Assembly (NCBI GenBank): GCA_023443025.1
Contig: JAEZWM010000071.1
Location: 1 to 18,668, forward strand
Origin: Bacillota bacterium
GTDB lineage: Bacteria; Bacillota; Clostridia; Tissierellales; Peptoniphilaceae
Direction: 5' to 3'
Length of the DNA: 18,668 nt
Below are positions 1 through 7,588 of this stretch, in pieces. The notes under the pieces were generated by a model. It worked only from the letters and a program-made list of their open reading frames with translations, was not told the DNA's origin and did no database searches. Numbering within the stretch: position 1 is the first letter of the stretch; each line of letters opens with the position of its first letter. Made by a program: the position numbers and the translations under genes.

Positions 1-1863
1 GACGCATTAAGGGTTAACAATTTAGCTAGTATTGACTTACCTAAAACAGTAGAATACATTGGTGAAATGGCATTTAATGGAAATCAGTTAAAATCACTGA
101 TAATGCCGGATAGTATTAAAGAATTAGGTAATGGGGCATTTTCATTAAATCAACTCACTGATGTTCAACTATCCAAGTCGCTTACAAACACCGGTGATGG
201 TATACTTTCAAGGAATATCCATTTAAAGAATATTGAGTTTCATGAAGGTCTCGAGGTTATAGGAGCATCTGCTTTTATGGGCTGTCCACTCACCGAACTG
301 AATATTCCTTCGACGGTAACAGAAATAAAATCAAGAGCATTTAGTTCACATAGATTGACCAAACTTACTGTGCCGGGAAATGTTAAAATTATTGGAAATT
401 ACGCGTTTGAGCAAAATAAAAAGTTCAGAACCTTTACAAATTTAGATTTAAAAGATGGAATAGAAGAGATAGGGAATTACGCATTTAGAGATGGCTTAAT
501 TACTGAAACTCAGCTACCGAAATCTCTTGTAAAGATAGGAAACTATTCTTTTAGAGGTAATTTAGATAGTGATAAAAATGAAGTAGTTGTCAAGTTATAT
601 ACTTCTAATAGTGATCATTTGAAGTTCAATAATGACAGGTCATTGCCTTACCAAGAAGTAATCTATGTTGAGAATGTTATAGACAAAGATTTATTAGAAA
701 AGTTAAATGAGATAATAAAAGATGCTGAGTCGATTGATAAGGATAAGTATACTGATGAAACATATAAAGTATTGGAAGATGCATTAAAGTCTGCAAAGGA
801 AGCACTAGAAGGCGAACTAACAGATGAAATAATAAAAGATGCAATAGATAAAATTAATGAAGCTGTTGAAGGCTTAAAGGAAAAGCCGGTCAAGCCGATA
901 GATCCTACACCAAGCGTGCCTTCTGAGCCAACGAAACCATCTAAACCAACTGCCCCAAGTGACGAGGATGACAAGACCGCACAGATCGAGATCAGTAGAA
1001 TAGCCGGTCAAAATAGACAAGAAACAGCGATTGAAATAAGTAGAAATACTTTCGATAAGGCAGATACAGTAGTAATAGTTTCAGAATCAAACTTTGCCGA
1101 CGCACTCACAGCTCAACCACTTACAAGTATAGTTGATGGACCACTCTTGCTAAGTGGTTCAGGCGAGACTCAAAAAGCGGTGCTTGAAGAAATAAAAAGA
1201 CTTGGTGCAAAAAATATTATAGTCGTTGGTGGAGAAAATTCAGTATCGGAAGACGAGTTAGGTATTTTTGAAGGCATTTCAATTGAGAGAACTGCAGGAT
1301 TGGATAGATATGAAACTGCAGAAAAGGTTGCAAGGCTTGTGTTGGAACAAAGAGGAAATAAAGGCAAAGCTATTATAGCAGATGGAAGAAACTATCCGGA
1401 TACATTAACCATTGCTCCATATGCAACCAAAGAAGGATTGCCAATACTGCTTACAGAAAACAACAATTTATCAGAAGGACAAAAAAGTCTAATCGATGAA
1501 TATGATATAAATGAAGCACTAATTATCGGTGGTCTCAACTCTGTGGGTAGTGAGATAGAAAACCTGTTTGATATTACCAGCAGAATAGGCGGAAGCGATA
1601 GATATGAAACCGCTAAGCTAATAGCTGAGGAATTCTTTAAAAACTCAGACGAAGCATTTGTAGCAAGCGGAGAAAACTTCCCGGATGCACTTGCAGTTAG
1701 TTACTACGCAGCAAGAAAGAATGCACCTATGATATTGGTTCAAAAAGACTCTTTGCCAAATAGCACTAAAGAGTATTTAGAGGGAAATAACGTCGAAAAG
1801 GTTGTTGTAATCGGCGGGCCTTTAGCTGTAAGTGATAGTGCAATACAAGAGTTTATGAAGTAA
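1..1863 (+). CDS. Cell-surface protein, BspA-type LRR + FIVAR-like + three CWB2 repeats (5' partial)
   Basis: The reading frame is open from base 1 (D-A-L-R-V-N-N-L...), so the ATG at 67 is internal and the true start lies outside the window. In window residues: about 1-215 are BspA-type leucine-rich repeats (recurring pattern 'I-G-x-x-A-F-x...L-x-x-L-x-L-P-x-S-V-x-x-I'). About 224-295 is a charged helical segment resembling FIVAR domains. About 295-325 is a proline/serine/threonine-rich linker. About 330-620 holds three CWB2 repeats (motifs R-I-x-G-x-x-R-x-E-T-A, A-x-x-x-N-F-x-D-A-L, V-V-x-G-G). CWB2 modules are known to hold clostridial proteins non-covalently on secondary wall polymers, so this is inferred to be an exported protein anchored at its C-terminus, with the LRRs displayed outward for binding or adhesion. 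No sortase motif is seen. The ligand is unknown. A strong terminator follows 11 nt after the stop. Confidence 0.9.
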   Translation, partial: DALRVNNLASIDLPKTVEYIGEMAFNGNQLKSLIMPDSIKELGNGAFSLNQLTDVQLSKSLTNTGDGILSRNIHLKNIEFHEGLEVIGASAFMGCPLTELNIPSTVTEIKSRAFSSHRLTKLTVPGNVKIIGNYAFEQNKKFRTFTNLDLKDGIEEIGNYAFRDGLITETQLPKSLVKIGNYSFRGNLDSDKNEVVVKLYTSNSDHLKFNNDRSLPYQEVIYVENVIDKDLLEKLNEIIKDAESIDKDKYTDETYKVLEDALKSAKEALEGELTDEIIKDAIDKINEAVEGLKEKPVKPIDPTPSVPSEPTKPSKPTAPSDEDDKTAQIEISRIAGQNRQETAIEISRNTFDKADTVVIVSESNFADALTAQPLTSIVDGPLLLSGSGETQKAVLEEIKRLGAKNIIVVGGENSVSEDELGIFEGISIERTAGLDRYETAEKVARLVLEQRGNKGKAIIADGRNYPDTLTIAPYATKEGLPILLTENNNLSEGQKSLIDEYDINEALIIGGLNSVGSEIENLFDITSRIGGSDRYETAKLIAEEFFKNSDEAFVASGENFPDALAVSYYAARKNAPMILVQKDSLPNSTKEYLEGNNVEKVVVIGGPLAVSDSAIQEFMK

Positions 1864-1874
1864 GTTCACGCTAT

Positions 1875-1916
1875 AAAAGTCATGATGAAATCTTAGGGTT
1901 TTATTATGGCTTTTTT
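1875..1916 (+). terminator. Intrinsic terminator of the CWB2 surface-protein gene
   Basis: Long, nearly perfect hairpin: AAAAGTCAT-g-ATGAAATC, loop TTAG (1893-1896), GGTTTTAT-t-ATGGCTTTT with a few G-U pairs, running directly into six T residues. It lies immediately after the stop codon. Confidence 0.85.
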
Positions 1917-2063
1917 ATACCCCTTTTTTAAAGGAAGAAAATATTATTCATTTTAAAAGAAAATTTGATTTGTCATAAATTAACGAAGTTATCAAAAAAA
2001 GGTAATAATTTGTGCAATAAATTAAAAATAGTTGAAAAAATAATCTACAACATTACAAATCTG

Positions 2064-2072
2064 TGATATAAT
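2064..2072 (+). promoter_or_regulatory. Extended -10 promoter for DUF503-nth-vanW unit
   Basis: TGATATAAT fits an extended -10 element (TGn-TATAAT) at 2064-2072. No good -35 is present at 16-18 bp (weak TCTACA). Transcription would begin near 2079, which places an in-frame ATG at 2076 outside the message and supports the downstream start at 2109. Confidence 0.6.
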
Positions 2073-2108
2073 CTTATGGTGTTTTATGATAGTATTGTAG
2101 GTGAAGAA

Positions 2109-2387
2109 ATGTATTTTGCAAAATATGTTTATAAGATGAAGCTTTTGGATTCTTTTTCTTTAAAAGATAAGAGAAGCATTAGAAGGAGCATCATATCTAA
2201 AATTCAGAATAAATTTAAAGTATCAATAGCTGAAGTAGAGGATGCAGACATTCATAATGTTCTGTGCTTGGCAGGAGCTAATGTAAGTTATAGTAGACAT
2301 ATTTTAGAAAAAGCTTATTATGAAATACTGGACTTAATAGAGACTTATGAACTAGAAGTATACGACACTTATTATGAGGAGTTTTAG
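2109..2387 (+). CDS. DUF503 / YlxP-like small protein
   Basis: A 92-residue protein with the DUF503 (YlxP-like) pattern: an N-terminal strand, then 'S-L-K-D-K-R-S-I-R-R-S-I-I-S-K-I-Q-N-K-F' (the family's conserved SLKxKR helix), 'V-S-I-A-E-V-E', and a C-terminal helix with an acidic tail. Family members are about 90-100 aa, often sit near translation and ribosome-assembly genes, and have no firmly established biochemical role. I chose ATG 2109 over the in-frame ATG at 2076 because AGGTG (2099-2103) precedes it at proper spacing and the inferred transcript begins at about 2079. The next gene, nth, starts 6 nt after the stop. Confidence 0.8.
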   Translation: MYFAKYVYKMKLLDSFSLKDKRSIRRSIISKIQNKFKVSIAEVEDADIHNVLCLAGANVSYSRHILEKAYYEILDLIETYELEVYDTYYEEF

Positions 2388-2393
2388 ATAATA

Positions 2394-3041
2394 TTGAGGA
2401 AGAAATTAAAAAAAGACGAAATTACTGAAGCTCTTGCTATTCTGGCAGAATTATATCCGGATGCAAGGGCTGAGTTAAATTATACAACTGAACTTGATTT
2501 ACTTGTTGCTACGATACTCTCAGCGCAGTGTACAGATGTGAGAGTAAACATAGTTACAGAAGAACTGTTTAAATTATGTAAAAAACCTGAAGATTATATA
2601 GCTCTTGGTGAAGAAAAACTTGGAGAGATGATCAAAACTTGCGGATTTTTCAACACTAAGAGTAAAAATATAATCGGGGCCTGCATTAAGATTTTGAATG
2701 ACTATAATGGTGAAGTTCCTAACACGATTGAAGAGTTAATGACTCTTCCCGGGGTGGGGAGAAAGACCGCCAATGTAGTTGCATCAAATGTTTTTGGAAT
2801 ACAGGCAATAGCTGTTGACACTCATGTTTTTAGGGTATCTAATAGGATAGGTTTAGTAAATGCAAAAAATGTTGAAAAGACTGAAGAACAATTGATGAAG
2901 GTAGTTCCAAAAGAGGAGTGGACTAACACACATCATAGGATTATTTTTCATGGCAGGAGAGTTTGCAGGGCAAGAAATCCACTTTGCAATGAATGTAGAC
3001 TTAATGAACTTTGTATAGATTATCGTTTCAGGAGGAAATGA
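2394..3041 (+). CDS. nth: Endonuclease III (DNA glycosylase/AP lyase)
   Basis: A 215-aa base-excision-repair enzyme that removes oxidised pyrimidines and cleaves at abasic sites. The helix-hairpin-helix reads L-P-G-V-G-R-K-T-A-N-V-V (about 118-129) with catalytic Lys124. The catalytic Asp142 lies in V-D-T-H-V-F-R-V. A complete [4Fe-4S] ligand set C-x6-C-x2-C-x5-C is present at Cys191, 198, 201 and 207. Length matches the family. The start appears to be TTG (no ATG nearby), with AGGAG at 2377-2381, 12 nt upstream; that spacing is long and suggests modest translation or coupling to the preceding gene. The stop TGA overlaps the ATG of the next gene (TGATG), indicating translational coupling. Confidence 0.95.
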   Translation: MRKKLKKDEITEALAILAELYPDARAELNYTTELDLLVATILSAQCTDVRVNIVTEELFKLCKKPEDYIALGEEKLGEMIKTCGFFNTKSKNIIGACIKILNDYNGEVPNTIEELMTLPGVGRKTANVVASNVFGIQAIAVDTHVFRVSNRIGLVNAKNVEKTEEQLMKVVPKEEWTNTHHRIIFHGRRVCRARNPLCNECRLNELCIDYRFRRK

Positions 3042-4492
3042 TGAGAAAAATAAGTAATTATAAATATATGATTATCTGTTTAGTTGTACTGGCGTTAGCT
3101 GGTTGTACAAGTAATGCAGACAGCACCCTTCAAAGCAAGATGAGTGATGAGCAGCTTTTAAACTCACTAGCACTTTATGAAGGCGTTCATATCGATGGAA
3201 AGAACTTTGCTGGAAAAGCAAGGCTTGTTGCTCTTGAGGAGTTAAAAGCAGAAAAAGAGCCCTTATTGGATAGTCAAAAAATTAAATTTAACTATGAAGA
3301 TAAGAATTTTGAATATAGTTTAAGAGATTTGGGGTTTTACTATGATTATGAGGAAGCCACTCAAAGTGCTTTCGAATATGGCAGAAACGGCAGCGATGAA
3401 CAAAAGCTTGAACTTATAAAAGACTTGACCGAAAATCCTGTAGACATACCCGTTACACTTAAACAAAACGTAGAAACTGTTAATGCAGTAATGAATGCTG
3501 TAAATGAAGAGATTAAAATCGATGCAATTGACGGTGGTTATTCATTTGATCCTGAAAGTGGTAAAGTTACCGCAAAAACCGGTACTCCCGGCTTAGGAGT
3601 TGCTTTTGAAGAACTTAAAGAAAAGATTCTTGCGTCCTCTACATCGCTTGAACCAATTGCGATTCCAACTGCACCTATAGAAATCAATCCTCATCATGAA
3701 GAAATGGCTGCAAGAGTAAATGGAGTAATTGGTTCAGCATCATCAACTTATAATCCATGGTTTTGGGAAAGAGTTACTAATATAGAGGTATCTACTGATG
3801 AGTTAAATGGTATAGTTGTAGAACCCGGTCAGGTTTTCAGTGTGAACGAGTGTATTGGAGATACAACATACGATAAGGGCTACCAGCAATCCATTGTAAT
3901 AGTTGGTACAAAAGAGGTACCCGGCATGGGAGGAGGAGTTTGTCAAACTTCAACCACTCTTTATCAAGCGGTTCTTAAAGCGGACCTTGAAATTGTCGAG
4001 AGACAATCCCATACCTTAAACCTTAGTTATTATGATGGCGGTTTGGATGCTGCTATAGAATACGGACTGGCAGATTTAGTATTTAAAAATAATTATGATT
4101 TCCCAATTTTAATAAGAGGTTACTACAGTGAAGGTCAAGTAACTTTTGAAATTTGGGGAGATACAAATGTCAAAAATTATGATGTATCACTATTTTCAGA
4201 ATGGCAATATGATATAGGATATAGTACCGAGTATGAGTATGATGGTTCATTATCACCAGGCGAAACTCGTGTAAAAACTCATGGTGTAACAGGTTCTTAT
4301 TACGAAGCTTATCGTAAAAATGAAAGTACAGGTGAAGTAGAATCACTTGGAGGGACTTATTACCCTGCTGTCAACGAAGTTATATTAAAAGGTCCTGATG
4401 CTCCGGCAGTAGCGGAAGCATCTCCGGATCCGGATCCGGAGCCTGAGCCTGTTCCGGAAGAAACAACTGAAGAAACAGATAGTGAAGAATAA
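3041..4492 (+). CDS. VanW-family lipoprotein (copy 1)
   Basis: A 483-aa exported lipoprotein. Residues 1-22 form a lipoprotein signal (M-R-K..., hydrophobic core, lipobox L-A-G-C with Cys22). About 60-190 resembles the PG_binding_4-like region often preceding VanW. About 246-380 is the VanW domain (S-T-D-E-L-N-G, E-P-G-Q-V-F-S-V-N, G-G-G-V-C-Q-T-S-T-T-L-Y-Q-A, D-F-P-I-L-I). About 398-451 is a G5-like beta segment. About 452-483 is an acidic Pro/Asp/Glu tail. VanW proteins are associated with the cell envelope and some glycopeptide-resistance clusters, but no enzymatic activity is established; no other van gene is here, so it should not be read as a resistance gene. ATG 3041 is chosen because AGGAGG at 3030-3035 sits 5 nt upstream; ATG 3038 is too close. 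Confidence 0.88.
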   Translation: MRKISNYKYMIICLVVLALAGCTSNADSTLQSKMSDEQLLNSLALYEGVHIDGKNFAGKARLVALEELKAEKEPLLDSQKIKFNYEDKNFEYSLRDLGFYYDYEEATQSAFEYGRNGSDEQKLELIKDLTENPVDIPVTLKQNVETVNAVMNAVNEEIKIDAIDGGYSFDPESGKVTAKTGTPGLGVAFEELKEKILASSTSLEPIAIPTAPIEINPHHEEMAARVNGVIGSASSTYNPWFWERVTNIEVSTDELNGIVVEPGQVFSVNECIGDTTYDKGYQQSIVIVGTKEVPGMGGGVCQTSTTLYQAVLKADLEIVERQSHTLNLSYYDGGLDAAIEYGLADLVFKNNYDFPILIRGYYSEGQVTFEIWGDTNVKNYDVSLFSEWQYDIGYSTEYEYDGSLSPGETRVKTHGVTGSYYEAYRKNESTGEVESLGGTYYPAVNEVILKGPDAPAVAEASPDPDPEPEPVPEETTEETDSEE

Positions 4493-4514
4493 GGAGACGA
4501 CTGTCTCCTTTTTT
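4491..4514 (+). terminator. Intrinsic terminator after vanW copy 1
   Basis: Perfect 8-bp stem AAGGAGAC / GTCTCCTT with loop GACT (4499-4502), followed by TTTT. The stem begins inside the TAA stop codon. Confidence 0.9.
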
Positions 4515-4523
4515 AGTTAATTC

Positions 4524-4552
4524 TTGTAAAAAATTATAAAATATGTTAGGAT
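4524..4552 (+). promoter_or_regulatory. SigA-type promoter for vanW copy 2 - HAD - trmL
   Basis: -35 TTGTAA (4524-4529), 17-bp spacer, -10 TAGGAT (4547-4552) with an upstream TG giving an extended -10. It lies between the preceding terminator and the next gene, so it fits as the start of a separate transcription unit. Confidence 0.6.
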
Positions 4553-4589
4553 TTAGGTACAAAGTACTAGTATTTTCAAGGGGGAAACG

Positions 4590-5993
4590 ATGATTAAAAA
4601 CTGCAAGAAAGTATCCTTAATTGCAACTGTTGTTGGTGTTATGGTTATGAGCACCGGATGCTTTGGAATTAAAGCAATTCCAAACGGAACCACAGCTGCT
4701 GTTGCGTCTTCAGAACAACTTAAACAAAAAGATCTTAATAAATGGCAATTATTAAATTCACTTAATATATATGAAGGCGTTACAATTGAGGGGCTAGATG
4801 TTTCGAATACCAATAGACTCAATGTTATCAAAAAATTAAAAGATGAGAATGACTCTAAACTCGATACTCCATTGGAATTTAAATTTGACGAGTTTAACTA
4901 CACTTATACATTAAGAGAGCTTGGATTTGATTTCAACTATGAAAAAGCAGCAACTGATGCATTTAATGTAGCTAGAGATACATCAGATGAAAATGAGAAA
5001 ATCGAAAAAATTGAAGCTTTGAAAGAAAATCCTACAGACATTAAATTAGAATTTACTACAAATCCCGAACCGTTTAACGAAAAAATAGACGGAATATACG
5101 ATGATATATATATAGAAGTTATTAATGGCAAATTCGAATATGATGCTGAAAATGATAAAGTAGTTGCTACTGAGGGTGTAGATGGACGTGAAGTTGACAG
5201 AGAAGCATTGGCTCAACTGATTAATGACAAACTTAAAACAGGTGGAAGCATTGATATTCCGGTTAAACCTGTAAAGGTTGATCCTAACTACATTGCAAAG
5301 GCAGACAGAGTTAATGGAGTAATCGGTGCAGCAGAGTCATATTTTAATGGACATTATTGGTCACGAGCAAAAAATGTGGAAGTTTCTACCCAGTATTTAA
5401 ACGGTGTCGTTATAGGACCCGGAGAGACATTTAGTGTCAATAACTACCTTGGCGATACAACCCCTGATAAAGGATACGAATTGGCTGTAGTTATAGTTGG
5501 GGATGAAGAAGTGCCCGGTTATGGTGGAGGAGTTTGTCAAACTTCAACAGCTCTTTATCAGGCAGCGCTTAGAGCCGACCTACAAATAGTAAACAGATCA
5601 GGACATACTATGATAATGCCATATTCAGCAGGAGGCCTTGACGCTACAGTAGACTATGGTCTGGCTGACTTTGCCTTTAGAAATCAGTTTGATTTTCCTA
5701 TATTAATAAAAACTTACCATGAATTTGGTAGAATTTATATTGAAATACTTGGAGATACGACAGTAAAAAACTATGATGTATCTATTTGGAGCGAGTATTT
5801 ATACTCAATCCCACATGGAACCAGCTATATTCATGACAGTTCGCTTGAGCCCGGTCAAGAATCAGTTAAGACTGCAGGAGTTACAGGCTCGGCTTATGCG
5901 GCATACAGAAAAAATGAAGCAACAGGAGAAGTTGAAGAGCTTGGAGTAACTGTTTATCCTGCGATAAATGCAGTTATTAGAACAAATAGATAA
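4590..5993 (+). CDS. VanW-family lipoprotein (copy 2, tandem paralogue)
   Basis: A 467-aa paralogue of the preceding gene, with the same order of parts. Residues 1-24 form a lipoprotein signal (lipobox M-S-T-G-C, Cys24). About 45-200 is the PG_binding_4-like region beginning with the shared motif L-L-N-S-L-x-x-Y-E-G-V. About 260-393 is the VanW domain (P-G-E-T-F-S-V-N-N, G-G-G-V-C-Q-T-S-T-A-L-Y-Q-A). About 412-465 is the G5-like C-terminal segment. It lacks the acidic proline-rich tail of copy 1. GGGGG at about 4580-4584 serves as ribosome site. It has its own promoter and leads a unit with the HAD gene, which starts 11 nt after its stop. Function in the envelope is inferred only from signal peptide and family. 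Confidence 0.88.
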   Translation: MIKNCKKVSLIATVVGVMVMSTGCFGIKAIPNGTTAAVASSEQLKQKDLNKWQLLNSLNIYEGVTIEGLDVSNTNRLNVIKKLKDENDSKLDTPLEFKFDEFNYTYTLRELGFDFNYEKAATDAFNVARDTSDENEKIEKIEALKENPTDIKLEFTTNPEPFNEKIDGIYDDIYIEVINGKFEYDAENDKVVATEGVDGREVDREALAQLINDKLKTGGSIDIPVKPVKVDPNYIAKADRVNGVIGAAESYFNGHYWSRAKNVEVSTQYLNGVVIGPGETFSVNNYLGDTTPDKGYELAVVIVGDEEVPGYGGGVCQTSTALYQAALRADLQIVNRSGHTMIMPYSAGGLDATVDYGLADFAFRNQFDFPILIKTYHEFGRIYIEILGDTTVKNYDVSIWSEYLYSIPHGTSYIHDSSLEPGQESVKTAGVTGSAYAAYRKNEATGEVEELGVTVYPAINAVIRTNR

Positions 5994-6004
5994 TTGGAGA
6001 CAGA

Positions 6005-6820
6005 ATGAAATATAAAATTTTTGCAAGTGATTTGGATTCAACCTTACTATATAATAACGAAGTTTCAAAAGAAAATATCCTTGCATTGAATAAACTTGTG
6101 GAAAATGGAATAATACCTGTTTTTGTAACCGGAAGGATTTATACATCTGCATTATACTATGCGACTAAAAATCAATTAAAAATTCCGATTATAGGATGTA
6201 ATGGTGCGGTAGTAGCTGATAGTGATCAAAACATTATCAGCTACACACCTATTGATGATAGTATTGCAAGAGACATTGCTAAATTATGCGATGAGGAAAA
6301 GTTATACTATCATTTTTATGACCATGACACTTTTTATTCTAAGGCCGTAAGACTCAATAGGATAAAGCATATTACGGTAAGTATGGGAGATGACATTGTA
6401 TTCCAGGTGAATACATTTTTTTCGAAAAATGCAATAAAAAGAGCATTGGAAAGAGGGCATGGAGTTGCTAAATTTGTTATTAATATTTCTGGAACGGATA
6501 TGGATGACTTTACAAAGCAACTTGATTTAGAGAAACTTGAGATCACAAAATCAGGACCTAATAGTATCGAAATAATGAAAAAGGGAGTATCCAAAGCCAG
6601 TGGATTGGAAATACTAACCAAAGAACTAAACTACAGTATGGAAGAAATCGTAGCAATTGGAGATTATGAAAATGACATTCCAATGATAAGAGAATCAGGA
6701 TTTGGAATTGCCATGGGCAATGCACTAAAATCCGTAAAAGATGAAGCTGATTATATAACTACCGGAAATGATGACCATGGTGTAGCCCATGCTATTGACC
6801 ATATACTAAGAGGTATGTAA
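6005..6820 (+). CDS. Cof-type HAD-IIB phosphatase
   Basis: A 271-aa HAD hydrolase of the Cof/YxeH subfamily, whose members usually dephosphorylate sugar phosphates or flavin-type cofactor phosphates in the cytoplasm; substrate cannot be predicted from sequence. Motif I is D-L-D-S-T (Asp9/Asp11), motif II V-T-G-R, motif III Lys in the K-G-V-S-K-A-S-G-L segment, motif IV G-D-Y-E-N-D-I-P-M. The cap domain between motifs II and III gives the type IIB architecture and the length is typical. GGAGA lies just upstream of the ATG. The TAA stop overlaps the trmL ATG by one base (TAATG). Confidence 0.9.
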   Translation: MKYKIFASDLDSTLLYNNEVSKENILALNKLVENGIIPVFVTGRIYTSALYYATKNQLKIPIIGCNGAVVADSDQNIISYTPIDDSIARDIAKLCDEEKLYYHFYDHDTFYSKAVRLNRIKHITVSMGDDIVFQVNTFFSKNAIKRALERGHGVAKFVINISGTDMDDFTKQLDLEKLEITKSGPNSIEIMKKGVSKASGLEILTKELNYSMEEIVAIGDYENDIPMIRESGFGIAMGNALKSVKDEADYITTGNDDHGVAHAIDHILRGM

Positions 6821-7281
6821 TGATCAACATATGTTTATTTGAACCCGAGATTGCTTCTAATACGGGAAATATTGGCAGGACATGTTTGTTAACAGGATCA
6901 AGACTTCATTTAATAAGACCATTTCCTTTTAGACTCGATGATAAATCTCTTAAAAGAGCAGGCATGGATTATTGGAAAGATGTAGATTTAGTGATACATG
7001 ATTCACTTATTGATTTTCTACAATATGTAGGAGAATCCAGAATCTTTTTATCTACCACTAAGACTAATAAATATTATCATGAAGTTAAATATATGGATGG
7101 AGATTTTATAGTATTTGGTAGTGAATCATGTGGTTTACCGGATGAACTGCGGGAATATTATAGTGAAAACTGTATAAAAATTCCAATGTTGTCAACGACA
7201 ACCAGAAGTTTAAACCTCGCAAATTCTGTTAGCATAATACTCTATGAAGCACTTAGACAAAACGGATTTACAAATTTATAA
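6820..7281 (+). CDS. trmL: tRNA (cytidine/uridine-2'-O)-methyltransferase TrmL
   Basis: A 153-aa SPOUT-fold methyltransferase that 2'-O-methylates position 34 of certain leucine tRNAs using S-adenosylmethionine. The typical compact TrmL/YibK pattern is complete: L-F-E-P-E-I-A-S-N-T-G-N-I-G-R-T near the N-terminus, F-G-S-E-S-C-G-L-P in the middle, and I-P-M-...-R-S-L-N-L-A-N-S-V-S-I in the trefoil-knot SAM site. Length equals that of the single-domain family. Its ATG overlaps the HAD stop by one base, so it is probably translationally coupled. No clear terminator was found before the downstream grd promoter. Confidence 0.93.
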   Translation: MINICLFEPEIASNTGNIGRTCLLTGSRLHLIRPFPFRLDDKSLKRAGMDYWKDVDLVIHDSLIDFLQYVGESRIFLSTTKTNKYYHEVKYMDGDFIVFGSESCGLPDELREYYSENCIKIPMLSTTTRSLNLANSVSIILYEALRQNGFTNL

Positions 7282-7366
7282 TATAATTTATGTGGAAACT
7301 CATGAAAAACATCTGAAAAACATTAAGAAGTCGCAAATTTGAATAAAAATTATTTTTATTTAATAC

Positions 7367-7395
7367 TTTACAAAATTTAATAATCGATGTATAAT
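7367..7395 (+). promoter_or_regulatory. SigA-type promoter of the trxB-grd operon
   Basis: -35 TTTACA (7367-7372), exactly 17-bp spacer, consensus -10 TATAAT (7390-7395). The predicted start point is near 7402, giving a leader of roughly 190 nt before trxB. It is the best-matching promoter upstream of the glycine reductase genes. Confidence 0.75.
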
Positions 7396-7400
7396 AAAAG

Positions 7401-7492
7401 GCGTACGATAAGAATATGTCAATGTCAATAAGAATTCGCACTGTAATCGGCTAAAGCGTGGCGTTGACGTAATGATCGTATGCGTGAATTCT
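7401..7492 (+). ncRNA. Structured 5' leader of the grd operon (candidate cis-regulatory RNA)
   Basis: Read by eye, the start of the predicted transcript folds into nested helices. P1: GCGTACGAT (7401-7409) with ATCGTATGC (7475-7483), 9 bp with one G-U. P2: ATGTCAAT (7422-7429) with GTTGACGT (7463-7470); the same strand can alternatively pair with the preceding tandem copy of TGTCAAT (7417-7423). P3: CGCAC (7437-7441) with GTGGCG (7458-7463) and a bulged G, overlapping P2 at one base. In addition AGAATTC (7431-7437), inside P1, is complementary to GAATTCT (7486-7492), outside P1, and could form a pseudoknot competing with P3. I do not recognise glycine, SAM, THF, c-di-GMP, T-box or other common consensus blocks. 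The role as a ligand sensor is inference from position and structure. Confidence 0.5.
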
Positions 7493-7531
7493 CAAAATAA
7501 TTGTTGATTATCTATTAAGCAGGGTATATAT

Positions 7532-7556
7532 AATATACGATATTTGTATATTTTTT
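7532..7556 (+). terminator. AT-rich terminator-like hairpin in the grd leader (possible attenuator)
   Basis: Perfect 7-bp stem AATATAC (7532-7538) / GTATATT (7546-7552), loop GATATTT, followed by a T run to 7556. The stem is all A/T except one G-C pair, so it would be a weak terminator alone. Placed between the structured leader and the trxB ribosome site, it could act as the expression platform. Confidence 0.35.
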
Positions 7557-7588
7557 CAAAATTTATCTAATTAAGGGAGATATGTTTA

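Noticed and set aside
663..974. Open frame on the minus strand opposite the FIVAR/linker part of the surface protein
   Set aside because: It is serine-rich antisense of a repetitive coding region, has no ribosome site and no recognisable domain. The same applies to other minus-strand frames over nth, vanW, HAD and grd genes.
3041..5993. VanW genes as a vancomycin resistance locus
   Set aside because: No ligase, dehydrogenase, dipeptidase or two-component genes are nearby; VanW-domain lipoproteins are common envelope proteins in clostridia.
7282..7588. Glycine riboswitch upstream of trxB
   Set aside because: I looked for the conserved GGAGAG / ACCGAAGG-type blocks of the glycine aptamer and saw none; the leader is therefore reported as unassigned.
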